From Mesorhizobium sp. B2-7-1 (GTDB taxonomy: Bacteria > Pseudomonadota > Alphaproteobacteria > Rhizobiales > Rhizobiaceae), in contig NZ_VFUA01000009.1 in NCBI RefSeq assembly GCF_006440735.1, positions 1 through 64,000 of the forward strand: 64,000 nt of DNA. Reading direction: 5' to 3'. The notes below the pieces were generated by a model. The model searched no databases, was not told the DNA's origin, and saw nothing but the letters and a program-made list of their open reading frames with translations. Below, one piece after another: positions 7,728-16,383 of this stretch. How positions within the stretch are numbered: position 1 is the stretch's first letter; each line of letters begins with the position of its first letter. The translations under genes and the position numbers were made by a program.

Positions 7728-9048
7728 ACTCGCCCGGATGCTTCGCCGGCTCGGAATGCATCTTCCGCACCCGGCGCACGCCCCACCATACAAGCAGGAT
7801 GGCGACCGGGACGGACGCGGCGGTGACGACTTCGGGCGCGAAAGCGTGACCGAAGATCGAGGCGCCCTTGGCGACATAGCCGATCAGGCCCACGACATAA
7901 TAGGACACGGCGGCCACGGACAGCCCTTCGACGGTCTGCTGCAGGCGCAGTTGCAGCCGGGCGCGGTTGTTCATCGAGGCGAGCAGGTCGCGGTTCTGCT
8001 TCTCGACCTCGACGTCGACCCAGGTGCGCAGAAGCGTGGTGGCGCGGGTGAGTTTGCGCGAGAGGTTGGCCTGGCGCTCCTCGACCGAGCGGCAGGTGCG
8101 CATGGCCGGAGCCATGCGCCGCAAGAGGAAGCCCGCCCAGGTGTCAAACCCCTGCACCGGCTCTTCATCCAGTGCTTCGAGCCTTTCGGTGACGATGCCG
8201 TCATAGGCGCGGCTGGCGCCGAAGCGATAGAGGCTGGATGCGGCGTCTGCCTCGAGCTCGGCGGCGAGTTCGGTGAGGTCGGCGAGCAGCGTCTGGCTGT
8301 CGCGGGTTTCGACCGCCTTCATTTCCAGCGTGGTCTGCGCCAGGCGGTCCTCGATGCGACGGGCGCGGCCGGAAAGCGTCAACGCCATCGGCAGGCCGAG
8401 CATGGCCAGCGTGCGATAGGTCTCGATGTCGATCAGCCGCTGCGACAGAGCGCCGGTGCTGGCCGGCGTCAGGCCGCGATCGAGCACCAGCATACGGGTC
8501 AGACCGTCGCCGTCCTGGCGGAAATCGGTGATGATGGCGGCGGCGCCCCGCTCGACCAGCGAATAGCACAGGCTGGTCGGATCGAAGCCAGCGACCAGCT
8601 TTTCGCTCGCCAGCGTCCATTTGCGGATTTCGAGGCGGATGCCGGAAATCACCGTGCCCGGCGGCGAGAAGCCATTGCCGAAGGGCGAATCCTCCTGCCC
8701 TCGGCCGTTTTCGGCCAGCGGGCCTTCCCACAGATAGGTCGAGAATTCCGTATGCCGTTCCCAGCGCAGCGTGCCCTTGCCCCACTTCATGGCATGATGG
8801 CGCGCGTAGCGCTCGGGCGCGGCAATGCCCAGCCGCCGCGACAGTTCCGAGAGCACGGCATGGTCGACCGCGGCGCCGCCCTCGGTCATGAAGGAAAGCT
8901 GGATCAGCACCCGCGGCTTGTCGATCAACGGATGCGGGCGGGCATGGACCTCGCCCAGCGCGCCAGGTCGCCCTTCATGCGCCGGGAAGCCCATGACACT
9001 GCCTTGGGCGCGCGGCTGGAATTCGAGCTTGGACGTCTCGTCCGACAC
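7726..9048 (-). CDS. DUF3422 family membrane-anchored protein
   Basis: A protein of about 440 aa matching the DUF3422 family of proteobacteria, whose function is unknown. Recognisable blocks are RPHPLIDKPRVLIQLSFM, RYARHHAMKWGKGTLRWERH and HTEFSTYLWEG near the N terminus. Long helical segments follow. A C-terminal pair of hydrophobic helices (AAVSYYVVGLIGYVA and SVPVAILLVWWGVRRV) suggests a membrane anchor with most of the protein on the cytosolic side. The GTG at 9048 is preceded by AAGGGGACC at good spacing and is preferred to an upstream start at 9123. It diverges from the GntR/lldD pair. Confidence 0.85.
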   Translation of the reverse strand: MSDETSKLEFQPRAQGSVMGFPAHEGRPGALGEVHARPHPLIDKPRVLIQLSFMTEGGAAVDHAVLSELSRRLGIAAPERYARHHAMKWGKGTLRWERHTEFSTYLWEGPLAENGRGQEDSPFGNGFSPPGTVISGIRLEIRKWTLASEKLVAGFDPTSLCYSLVERGAAAIITDFRQDGDGLTRMLVLDRGLTPASTGALSQRLIDIETYRTLAMLGLPMALTLSGRARRIEDRLAQTTLEMKAVETRDSQTLLADLTELAAELEADAASSLYRFGASRAYDGIVTERLEALDEEPVQGFDTWAGFLLRRMAPAMRTCRSVEERQANLSRKLTRATTLLRTWVDVEVEKQNRDLLASMNNRARLQLRLQQTVEGLSVAAVSYYVVGLIGYVAKGASIFGHAFAPEVVTAASVPVAILLVWWGVRRVRKMHSEPAKHPGE

Positions 9049-9179
9049 GGCTGGTCCCCTTGATTTCGACCCATCGTGCAATCCGGTCGTCTTGCGGCAA
9101 TCGGCGGGACGCGTAAACAGCAAATATTGGCGTCCGGCGGCGATGACGCGCGGCAGGCAATGCCCCCGGACTGGGCTAA

Positions 9180-9200
9180 TTGGATAAATAATTTGACCAG
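9180..9200. promoter_or_regulatory. Candidate GntR-type operator upstream of the lactate genes
   Basis: The reverse complement reads CTGGTCAAATTATTTATCCAA and matches the glcD-upstream site (7455-7475) in sequence and spacing. It lies 56 bases before the TTG start of the GntR gene, in the divergent region with the DUF3422 gene. It is a likely autoregulatory site; binding is not proven. Confidence 0.5.
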
Positions 9201-9256
9201 TTGGCGAGGGACGCTTTAATCTGGGTTACTTCCATCCCGTTTCTCCAGGCGTCCCT

Positions 9257-10054
9257 TTGAGCGACATTTTCTCCAGGATCGAGCATTCGCGCACCGCCGA
9301 CGAGGTGGTGCAGCAGATCGAGAGCCTGATCCTCGAAGGCGTGCTGCGCACCGGCGACCGGCTGCCCGGCGAACGCGAGCTCGCACGCCAGTTCGACGTG
9401 TCGCGGCCGATCCTGCGCGATGCGCTGAAGGCGCTGGAAGGCCGGGGACTGCTGACGACCAAGGCTGGCGGCGGCACGCATGTCGCCGACGTCATCGGGC
9501 AACTCTTCACCAAGCCGGTGACAGACCTGATCTCCACGCACCGCAAGGCGGTGACCGACTATCTGGAATACCGGCGCGAGATCGAGGCGGTGGCGGCCGA
9601 ATATGCGGCGCGACGGGCGACGCCGGAGGATCTGGCCCTGCTCGACCGCATCATGGCGCGCATGGACGAAGCGCACCGTACAGGCGATTTCGACGACGAG
9701 GCGGAAATCGACGTCGAGTTCCATCATGCGGTGTGCGAATGCGCGCACAACATCATCCTCCTGCATACACTGCGTTCCTGCTATCGGCTGCTGTCGGAGG
9801 GCGTCTTCCAGAACAGGCTTCTGGTGTTCAGCGTGCCCGGCGCGCGCGAGGCGCTGATCGAGCAGCACCAGGCGATCCACGCGGCGATCAAGGCGGCCGA
9901 CCCGATCGCGGCGCGCAAGGCTGCGATGGACCACATCACCTATGTCGAACGCTCGATGGCGGAAGCCGAGCGCAGCGGCGACTGGCAGCGCGTGTCCAGG
10001 CTGCGCCTCAGACAACGCTCGGACGACATCGAACCCACACGCAAACGCTCCTAG
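9257..10054 (+). CDS. GntR-family (FadR subfamily) regulator, LldR-like
   Basis: A 265-aa transcription regulator. The N-terminal winged helix-turn-helix (about 12-75) has the GntR signature LRTGDRLPGERELARQFDVS and RPILRDALKALEGRGLL. The C-terminal FCD domain has the metal-site pattern with Asp/His in EIDVEFHHAVCECAHN and a later HQAIHAAI and DHITYV. Start is the TTG at 9257; no better-placed ATG lies upstream. It is 20 bases upstream of lldD and co-directional, so by position it resembles the lactate-responsive LldR. A shared operator also points to glcDEF, so glycolate or another 2-hydroxyacid may be the effector. Confidence 0.9.
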   Translation: MSDIFSRIEHSRTADEVVQQIESLILEGVLRTGDRLPGERELARQFDVSRPILRDALKALEGRGLLTTKAGGGTHVADVIGQLFTKPVTDLISTHRKAVTDYLEYRREIEAVAAEYAARRATPEDLALLDRIMARMDEAHRTGDFDDEAEIDVEFHHAVCECAHNIILLHTLRSCYRLLSEGVFQNRLLVFSVPGAREALIEQHQAIHAAIKAADPIAARKAAMDHITYVERSMAEAERSGDWQRVSRLRLRQRSDDIEPTRKRS

Positions 10055-10074
10055 CCATCAGCGGGAAACCCATC

Positions 10075-11211
10075 ATGAGCGAAATCCTCACCATCGCCGA
10101 CCTCAAGGACCTGGCACGCCGCAGGGTGCCGAAGATGTTCTTCGACTACGCCGATTCCGGCGCCTGGACGGAGAGCACCTACCGCGCCAACGAAGAGGAT
10201 TTCGGCAAGATCAAGTTCCGCCAGCGCGTGCTGGTCGACATGAGCAACCGCTCGCTGGAATCGACCATGATCGGCGAGAAGGTGGCGATGCCGGTGGCGC
10301 TCGCGCCGACCGGGCTGACCGGCATGCAGCATGCCGACGGCGAGATGCTGGCGGCGCGGGCGGCGGAAGAGTTCGGCGTGCCGTTCACGCTGTCCACCAT
10401 GAGCATCTGCTCGATCGAAGATGTCGCCTCGGCGACCAAAAAGCCGTTCTGGTTCCAGCTCTATGTGCTGCGCGACAAGGATTTCGTGCTCAACCTCATC
10501 GACCGCGCCAAGGCGGCGAAATGCTCGGCGCTGGTGCTGACGCTCGACCTGCAGATCCTGGGCCAACGCCACAAGGACCTGCGCAACGGCCTTTCGGCGC
10601 CGCCCAAGATGACGCTTGCCAACATCGTCAACCTGGCGCTGAAGCCGCGCTGGTGCCTGGGGATCGCCGGCACGCCGCGCCGCACCTTCCGCAACATCGT
10701 CGGCCACGCCAAGGGCGTCGGCGACGTCTCTTCGCTGTCATCCTGGACGACGGAGCAGTTCGATCCGCAGCTGTCGTGGAAGGATGTCGCCTGGATCAAG
10801 GAGCGCTGGGGCGGCAAGCTGATCCTGAAAGGCATCCTCGACAAGGAGGACGCGCTGATGGCGGCGAAGACCGGAGCGGACGCGATCGTGGTCTCCAACC
10901 ATGGCGGGCGTCAGCTCGACGGCGCCGCCTCGTCGATCTCGGTGCTGGAAGAAATCGCCGATGCCGTCGGCGACAGGATCGAGGTGCATATGGATGGCGG
11001 CATCCGCTCCGGCCAGGACGTGCTCAAGGCGCTCTGCCTCGGCGCCAAGGGCACCTATATCGGCAGGCCGTTCCTCTATGGCCTCGGCGCGATGGGCAAG
11101 GACGGCGTCACCAAGGCGCTCGAAATCATCCGCAAGGAAATGGACATCACGCTGGCGCTCTGCGGCAAGCGCCTCGTGACCGACATGGGCAAGGAGCAGT
11201 TGCGCCGCTAG
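10075..11211 (+). CDS. lldD: FMN-dependent alpha-hydroxyacid dehydrogenase (L-lactate dehydrogenase)
   Basis: Oxidises L-lactate (or another 2-hydroxyacid) to the 2-oxoacid, passing electrons through FMN to the quinone pool at the inner membrane. The 378-aa protein shows the TIM-barrel family motifs: MFFDYADSGAW near the N terminus, MPVALAPTGLTGM, FQLYVLRDK, and the active-site segment VVSNHGGRQLDGA containing the catalytic His and the Arg that binds the substrate carboxylate. MDGGIRSGQDVLKAL is part of the FMN phosphate site. It is adjacent to the GntR regulator. Glycolate or mandelate specificity cannot be excluded from sequence alone. Confidence 0.93.
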   Translation: MSEILTIADLKDLARRRVPKMFFDYADSGAWTESTYRANEEDFGKIKFRQRVLVDMSNRSLESTMIGEKVAMPVALAPTGLTGMQHADGEMLAARAAEEFGVPFTLSTMSICSIEDVASATKKPFWFQLYVLRDKDFVLNLIDRAKAAKCSALVLTLDLQILGQRHKDLRNGLSAPPKMTLANIVNLALKPRWCLGIAGTPRRTFRNIVGHAKGVGDVSSLSSWTTEQFDPQLSWKDVAWIKERWGGKLILKGILDKEDALMAAKTGADAIVVSNHGGRQLDGAASSISVLEEIADAVGDRIEVHMDGGIRSGQDVLKALCLGAKGTYIGRPFLYGLGAMGKDGVTKALEIIRKEMDITLALCGKRLVTDMGKEQLRR

Positions 11212-11273
11212 GGGCTTGTTCACCTGCCTGCGCTAGCTTCGCCCGATATCCCGCACGGGGGAAGAGACTCGCC

Positions 11274-12041
11274 TTGACCGAAACCGGCATCCATTATCTC
11301 GACGCAAGCGGGCCGGAAGGCATGCGGCTTTACGCTATCGGCGATGTGCATGGGCGCCATGACCTGCTCGCCGCCATGCACCGGCGTATCGAGAGCGAAC
11401 TGGAATATGCGCCTGGGTCCGACTGGCGCATCATCCATCTCGGCGACTATGTCGACCGCGGTCCCGATTCAAAAAGCGTCATCGACTTCCTGATCGAGGC
11501 GCAGAAACGCGATCCGCGCAACGTCATGCTCGCCGGCAACCACGACATCGGCATGCTCGAATTCCTTGCCAACGGCGAGCCGGACGGCCTGTTCATGAAT
11601 TATGGCGGCGTCCAGACGGCGCAGTCCTATGGCGTGGATCTTCTGCGCGACGGCCACTGGTTCGGCAAGGCGGACGCGGCCGCCCGCGGACATATGGCCC
11701 TGGTGAAAGCGGTGCCGCGCAGCCATGTCGATTTCCTGCAATCGCTGGCTTTTTCGGTCAGTTTCGGCGACTTCTTCTTCTGCCATGCCGGGATCAGGCC
11801 GGGCGTGCCGCTCGACCGTCAGAGCCGGCAGGACCTGATCTGGATCCGTGACGCCTTCCACGACTATCCGGGGCTGTTTTCAAAGGTGATCGTGCATGGG
11901 CACACGCCCGTTGCCGAAGCGGACGTGAGGGCCAACCGCGTCAATGTCGACACGCTCGCCTGGAAATCCGGAACGCTGAGCGCGCTCGCCGTCAATGGCG
12001 GCGACAAACGCATCCTGACCGTCCAGGGCAAAGCGCTTTAG
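11274..12041 (+). CDS. Metallophosphoesterase, PPP-type serine/threonine or diadenosine phosphatase
   Basis: A 255-aa cytosolic protein with the dinuclear-metal PPP signature: GDVHGRHD, GDYVDRGPDS and GNHDIGM, plus a later HAGIRPGVP and VHGHTP. Members include bacterial PrpA/PrpB-type protein phosphatases and symmetrical Ap4A hydrolases; the sequence does not decide between them. The TTG at 11274 follows GGGGGAAGAG at suitable spacing and is preferred. An ATG at 11322, just before RLYAIGDVHG, is the alternative and would leave no N-terminal extension. It lies 62 bases downstream of lldD on the same strand. Confidence 0.88.
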   Translation: MTETGIHYLDASGPEGMRLYAIGDVHGRHDLLAAMHRRIESELEYAPGSDWRIIHLGDYVDRGPDSKSVIDFLIEAQKRDPRNVMLAGNHDIGMLEFLANGEPDGLFMNYGGVQTAQSYGVDLLRDGHWFGKADAAARGHMALVKAVPRSHVDFLQSLAFSVSFGDFFFCHAGIRPGVPLDRQSRQDLIWIRDAFHDYPGLFSKVIVHGHTPVAEADVRANRVNVDTLAWKSGTLSALAVNGGDKRILTVQGKAL

Positions 12042-12080
12042 GCGCGCCCGGCGCAGGCCTGTTCCGATTTTTGATTGGGT

Positions 12081-12221
12081 TTAGTCCAGCGAGGCGGTGA
12101 CGCCGTAGCCGTCGACGGCCCGGTGATTGGTCGCTGCGTCGGCGGCATAAATGCCCAGGCCGCAGAGCACGATGGCAGACAGCATGACAAAAGACAGGAG
12201 AGCTGCTTTCACGGACGTCAT
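12081..12221 (-). CDS. Small exported or membrane peptide, 46 aa
   Basis: Reading from the ATG at 12221 gives a 46-residue protein with a basic-then-hydrophobic N terminus (MTSVKAALLSFVMLSAIVLC...). An AADAA sequence that could be a signal peptidase site and a short polar tail ending in VTASLD follow. It lies alone in a gap of about 460 bases between the phosphatase and GATase genes. No strong ribosome binding site is visible. The composition is that of many uncharacterised small rhizobial secreted proteins. Function unknown. Confidence 0.5.
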   Translation of the reverse strand: MTSVKAALLSFVMLSAIVLCGLGIYAADAATNHRAVDGYGVTASLD

Positions 12222-12503
12222 CTCTGGTTAAGCTTTCTGCATCTGGGCACGAGGCGGTTACCAATGCGTTGAAACGATAAAATGCGTCTCAATGTTTCGA
12301 CGATTTCGCGCTTCTAAGCAGATTCTGTATCGCCGGTGTGTCGGCTAGATCACACAAAAGGTTCATGGTGGTTGCACCGACGATACAAGGCGCGCCCTCT
12401 TAGGCGAGCGGCCGGACACAAACCAAGGATGAAGAGCGTTTTCCCCAGGCGGAAACGAAGAGGCGTGCCAAATATGCCACGCTGTGCTCGGTTGGCCGGG
12501 TAA
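12222..12503. other. Intergenic region without a clear feature
   Basis: About 280 bases between the small peptide gene and the 3' end of the GATase gene. I see no terminator with a T run, no convincing reading frame and no repeat shared with the rest of the window. It is somewhat AT-richer than its surroundings near 12270-12360 and presumably holds the promoter of the small peptide gene. Confidence 0.5.
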
Positions 12504-13202
12504 TTAGATGGTCGCCACCCAGGCGCGCGCAATCGCCAGCCCGGCGGCGTCGGCGTCGGCGCCATTGCGGGCGAGCTCGTCGTCGAGGCGGTCGTTCCAG
12601 TCGGGATGGCGCGCGGCGATCGTCGCTGCGAAGGACGTGCTCCAGTCGCGCACCATCGGCGTATCCGCCTCGAAATGGAACTGGAAGCCATAGACGGCTC
12701 GGCCGAGGCGGAAGGCCTGGTTTTCGGCGACCGCGCTGCCGGCCAGCCGCACGGCCTTTTCCGGCAGGCCGAACGTGTCGTCATGCCATTCGAAGATCGG
12801 GAATTTCTCGGGCAGCGCCGCCAGGACCGCGTCCGATTTGGCGGCCGGCGTCAGCGACACCTTGTGCCAGCCGAACTCGGTGGCGCCGCCGATCTGGTTG
12901 GTGCCGCCGAAGGCCCGCGCCAGGAGCTGGCTGCCAAGGCATATGCCGAGAACCGAGCGATCCTTGTCGGCGAAATCGCGCGTCAGGTCGAGCAAATGGG
13001 GGAAGTAGGGGCAGATTTGATCGTCGAGCGCATTCTGGGCGCCGCCCAGCATGACCATGGCGTCGTGCCCGCTGCTGTCCTGCGGCAGCGCTTCGCCGTT
13101 GTAGGGCTTGCGCAGATCGATGTCCGCGCCGGCTTCCACCAGGGCAGCACCGATCTGGCCGAGGCCCTCATTGTCGAAATTCTGGACGACCAAAACCCGC
13201 AT
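12504..13202 (-). CDS. Class I glutamine amidotransferase-like protein
   Basis: A 232-aa stand-alone GATase1 domain protein of the GMP-synthase-like (GATase1_2) group. The nucleophile elbow GICLGSQLLARAFGG contains the catalytic Cys, and YGFQFHFEADTP carries the His and Glu of the triad. The N terminus MRVLVVQNFDNEGLGQIG is typical of single-domain members. Such proteins hydrolyse glutamine or gamma-glutamyl compounds, but the partner or substrate is often unknown. The gene diverges from the conserved hypothetical gene at 13288. Confidence 0.88.
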   Translation of the reverse strand: MRVLVVQNFDNEGLGQIGAALVEAGADIDLRKPYNGEALPQDSSGHDAMVMLGGAQNALDDQICPYFPHLLDLTRDFADKDRSVLGICLGSQLLARAFGGTNQIGGATEFGWHKVSLTPAAKSDAVLAALPEKFPIFEWHDDTFGLPEKAVRLAGSAVAENQAFRLGRAVYGFQFHFEADTPMVRDWSTSFAATIAARHPDWNDRLDDELARNGADADAAGLAIARAWVATI

Positions 13203-13287
13203 CGAAACCCTGCTGACATGAAAATGCTGGGTCGAGCGATATCATGCGGCCCGTGTTTCAGCCAAGATGCGCAGCGGAGAGAAAGCT

Positions 13288-13935
13288 ATGCCACTGCAGA
13301 ACCGGGTCGACCCCTTCGGCGCCATCCATGCCGTGCCGGAACGCGGCCTGTTTACCGGCAATCGCGGCATCATCCATGATCCGGAGACCAGGACGCTGCT
13401 GAGGAAGCGCTGGGCCTTGCCGGCCTGGATCATCTGCGTGTGCCAGTTCCGCAATGTGCGGCGCGAGCCGATGGGCCGCAACCGGCCAGGAGGAAAAGCC
13501 GGCTGGACCGAGCTGTTCTTCCTCGACGAGGTGACGGCATTGGCTGCGGGCCATCGGCCCTGCTTCTTCTGCCAGCGCGAACATGCGACCGATTTCGTCG
13601 GCCGCTTCGGTTTGGCTTTTGGCTTCGATGAGCCGCGCGCGCCGATGGTCGACAAGCGGCTGCACAAGGAACGGATGGCTTCGGGCGGACAGCCGCCCCT
13701 CGTCACCGTGCCGGAGCTTGGCGGCCTGCCCGATGGCACGGTGATCGCGCAAGGCGACGTTGCCTATGCGCTGCGTGCCGGCACGGCACGCAAATGGTCA
13801 TTCGCGGGCTATGCAGATCCCATTGCCTTCGATCGCCTTGCCGACTGGCCGATGCGCCTGCTGACGCCGGCGACCACCATTGCGGTGCTGCGGCAAGGCT
13901 TTGCGCCGGTCTGGCATCCAAGCGCCGATACTTGA
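13288..13935 (+). CDS. Conserved hypothetical protein with a CxxC motif
   Basis: A 215-aa protein not assigned to a named family. It has an [17 protein letters not shown] segment ([16 protein letters not shown]) containing CFFC, which could bind metal or be redox-active. Basic and aromatic blocks include [16 protein letters not shown] and [19 protein letters not shown]. No signal peptide or membrane helix is evident. The ATG at 13288 is preceded by GCGGAGAGAAAGCT, a good ribosome binding site, and is preferred over an in-frame start at 13267. It lies just upstream of rsmE on the same strand, with a 31-base gap. Function unknown. Confidence 0.75.
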   Translation: MPLQNRVDPFGAIHAVPERGLFTGNRGIIHDPETRTLLRKRWALPAWIICVCQFRNVRREPMGRNRPGGKAGWTELFFLDEVTALAAGHRPCFFCQREHATDFVGRFGLAFGFDEPRAPMVDKRLHKERMASGGQPPLVTVPELGGLPDGTVIAQGDVAYALRAGTARKWSFAGYADPIAFDRLADWPMRLLTPATTIAVLRQGFAPVWHPSADT

Positions 13936-13966
13936 CGCCGCCGATTGCCTCGCCCATTGCTCGGTG

Positions 13967-14701
13967 ATGCGTGCCAACTACAAAATGCAGCGGCTGTTTG
14001 TGCCGGACGATCTGGGCACAGGTGTCGAATTCGACGCCGGACAGCAGCAGAGCCATTATCTCGCCCATGTGCTGCGGCTCGCCGAAGGCGCCGAAATTCT
14101 GCTTTTCAACGGCCGCGACGGCGAATGGTCGGCTGCGATCGCCGCGAAGTCCAAGAAGGCGGTCAAGCTGAAAGTGCTGGAGCTGCAGCGGCCGCAGCCG
14201 CCACTGCCCGACCTCGTCTATTGCTTCGCGCCACTGAAGCAGGGCCGGCTCGATTACCTTGTGCAGAAGGCGGTCGAGATGGGCGCCGGCATCCTGCAGC
14301 CGATCATCACCCAGCACACGCAAGTGGCAAAGCCCGGCATCGACCGGCTGCGCGCCAATGTCGTCGAGGCGGCCGAGCAATGCGGCATCCTGGCGGTGCC
14401 GGAAGTGCGCGAGGCGGAGAAGCTGGAACGGCTGCTTGCCAATTGGGACGAGGAGCGGCGGCTGATCTTCTGCGACGAGGATGCCTCGACCAACAATCCG
14501 CTGCCGGCCTTGCAAGCGGTCAAAGAGAAGAAACTTGCGCTTCTGGTGGGTCCGGAAGGCGGGTTCTCCGAGGACGAGCGCAAGATGCTGAGGGCCTTGC
14601 CTTTCGTCACCGCGATCCCGCTCGGACCCCGCATCCTGCGCGCCGACACGGCGGCGGTGGCCGCACTTGCCGCGATCCAGGCGACGATCGGCGACTGGTG
14701 A
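13967..14701 (+). CDS. rsmE: 16S rRNA (uracil1498-N3)-methyltransferase RsmE
   Basis: Methylates N3 of U1498 in 16S rRNA using S-adenosylmethionine. The 244-aa length is typical. It has an N-terminal PUA-like part ([25 protein letters not shown]) and a C-terminal SPOUT methyltransferase domain with the trefoil-knot motifs [32 protein letters not shown] and the terminal [20 protein letters not shown]. The ATG at 13967 (preceded by GTG) is chosen since the product then starts at the family N terminus. An intrinsic terminator follows. Confidence 0.96.
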   Translation: MRANYKMQRLFVPDDLGTGVEFDAGQQQSHYLAHVLRLAEGAEILLFNGRDGEWSAAIAAKSKKAVKLKVLELQRPQPPLPDLVYCFAPLKQGRLDYLVQKAVEMGAGILQPIITQHTQVAKPGIDRLRANVVEAAEQCGILAVPEVREAEKLERLLANWDEERRLIFCDEDASTNNPLPALQAVKEKKLALLVGPEGGFSEDERKMLRALPFVTAIPLGPRILRADTAAVAALAAIQATIGDW

Positions 14702-14704
14702 TCA

Positions 14705-14734
14705 AATCCTGTTGAGCCTGGCTCAGGATTTTTT
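14705..14734 (+). terminator. Rho-independent terminator after rsmE
   Basis: The stem AATCCTG ... CAGGATT has an inner GAGC/GCTC pairing and is followed by a run of six T, starting 4 bases after the rsmE stop codon. Confidence 0.85.
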
Positions 14735-14906
14735 GCTTGATCGGCTGCCGGCATTTCGTCCATCTAGCGCCGGCGGCCGTCCGGCCACTGCAGCACCGCA
14801 CCTCCTTTTCGTGGAGCAAAGGGCGCTGTAAAATTTAAAGTCTTGCGCAGGACGTCCAACGGAAATCGGTGCCGGTTTTCGGAGATCATGCGCACGGAGG
14901 GGCTAG

Positions 14907-16280
14907 ATGGCGCGCGACACAACCGATACCCAGCCCATAGAAGGCATCGACGAACTGGTGGGCTATCTGGCCGCCGGCAACAAGCCGCGCGAAAAATGGC
15001 GCATCGGCACCGAGCACGAGAAATTCCCCTTCTATGTCGACGGCAACGCGCCTGTACCCTATGGCGGCGAGCGCGGCATCCGCGCCATCCTCGAGGGCAT
15101 GCAGGAAAAGCTCGGCTGGGATCCGATCATGGATGCGGGCCGCATCATCGGCCTTGTCGAGCCGACCGGCCAGGGCGCGATCTCGCTGGAGCCAGGCGGC
15201 CAGTTCGAGCTTTCCGGAGCGCCGCTGGAGTCGATCCACCAGACCTGCCGCGAGGGCAACGCCCATCTGGCGCAGGTGCGCGAGATCGCCGAGCCTATGG
15301 GGATCCGCTTCCTCGGCCTCGGCGGCAGCCCGAAATGGTCGCTGGCCGACACGCCGAAAATGCCGAAGTCGCGCTACGAGATCATGACGCGCTACATGCC
15401 GAAGGTCGGCACCAAGGGCCTCGACATGATGTACCGCACCTGCACGATCCAGGTGAATCTCGACTTCGAGAGCGAGGTCGACATGCGCCGCAAGATGCAG
15501 GTGTCGCTGAAGCTGCAGCCGCTGTCGACGGCGCTGTTTGCCAACTCGCCCTTCACCGAGAGCCGGCCGAACGGGCTGCAGAGCTGGCGCGGCGACATCT
15601 GGCGCGACACCGACAACCAGCGCTCCGGCATGCTCGAATTCTGCTTCTCGCCCGATTTCGGCTTTGCCGACTACGTCGAATGGGCGCTCGACGTGCCGAT
15701 GTATTTCGTCATCCGCGACGGCCACTATCACGACATGACCCGCTACACGTTCCGTGAGTTCATGGCGGGCGCGGCCCGCAATGATATCCCTGACGGCCTG
15801 CCGACGATGGGCGACTGGGCAAATCATCTCTCGACGCTGTTCCCCGATGTGCGGCTGAAGCGTTTCCTGGAAATGCGCGGCGCCGACGGCGGGCCGTGGC
15901 GGCGCATCTGCGCCCTGCCCGCCTTCTGGGTCGGGCTGCTCTATGACGAGCAGGCGCTGGACGCCGCCGAGGCGCTGACCGCGAGCTGGACCTACGAGGA
16001 AGCGCTGGCGATGCGCAACGCCGTGCCGGAGCTGGGCATTGGCGCGCCGTTCCGCAACGCCACCTTGCGCGACATCGCCCGCGACGTGCTCGCCATCTCG
16101 CGCACGGGCCTGAAGAACCGGGCCAGGAAGAACCGCGACGGCTATGACGAGACGTCCTTCCTCAACACGCTCGACGAGGTGGTGGCGCGCGGCACCACCA
16201 GCGCCGAGGAGATGCTTTCGGCCTACCACACGCGCTGGGGTGGCTCGATCGAGCCGGTGTTCATGGAATATGCCTATTAA
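14907..16280 (+). CDS. gshA: Glutamate-cysteine ligase, plant/alphaproteobacterial type
   Basis: First step of glutathione synthesis: ATP-dependent joining of glutamate gamma-carboxyl to cysteine. The 457-aa protein belongs to the class shared by plants, rhizobia and xanthomonads (GCS2 family). Markers are WRIGTEHEKFPF, the Gln/Glu-rich active-site block GAISLEPGGQFELSGAPLE, KMQVSLKLQPLSTALFANSPF and the C-terminal RWGGSIEPVFMEYAY. The start at 14907 gives the usual N terminus; the upstream AGGGGCTAG acts as ribosome binding site. It is a monocistronic gene between rsmE and the DUF937 gene. Confidence 0.95.
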   Translation: MARDTTDTQPIEGIDELVGYLAAGNKPREKWRIGTEHEKFPFYVDGNAPVPYGGERGIRAILEGMQEKLGWDPIMDAGRIIGLVEPTGQGAISLEPGGQFELSGAPLESIHQTCREGNAHLAQVREIAEPMGIRFLGLGGSPKWSLADTPKMPKSRYEIMTRYMPKVGTKGLDMMYRTCTIQVNLDFESEVDMRRKMQVSLKLQPLSTALFANSPFTESRPNGLQSWRGDIWRDTDNQRSGMLEFCFSPDFGFADYVEWALDVPMYFVIRDGHYHDMTRYTFREFMAGAARNDIPDGLPTMGDWANHLSTLFPDVRLKRFLEMRGADGGPWRRICALPAFWVGLLYDEQALDAAEALTASWTYEEALAMRNAVPELGIGAPFRNATLRDIARDVLAISRTGLKNRARKNRDGYDETSFLNTLDEVVARGTTSAEEMLSAYHTRWGGSIEPVFMEYAY

Positions 16281-16383
16281 CCGTCCGGGGTTCCGCGTGA
16301 CGGTGGCGCGACGAAAGCCGCTTCAATCAGGAATGGAAACGAACTAGGTTTCTTCCACGAGGATGTTCTCGGAGGAGATGCCA

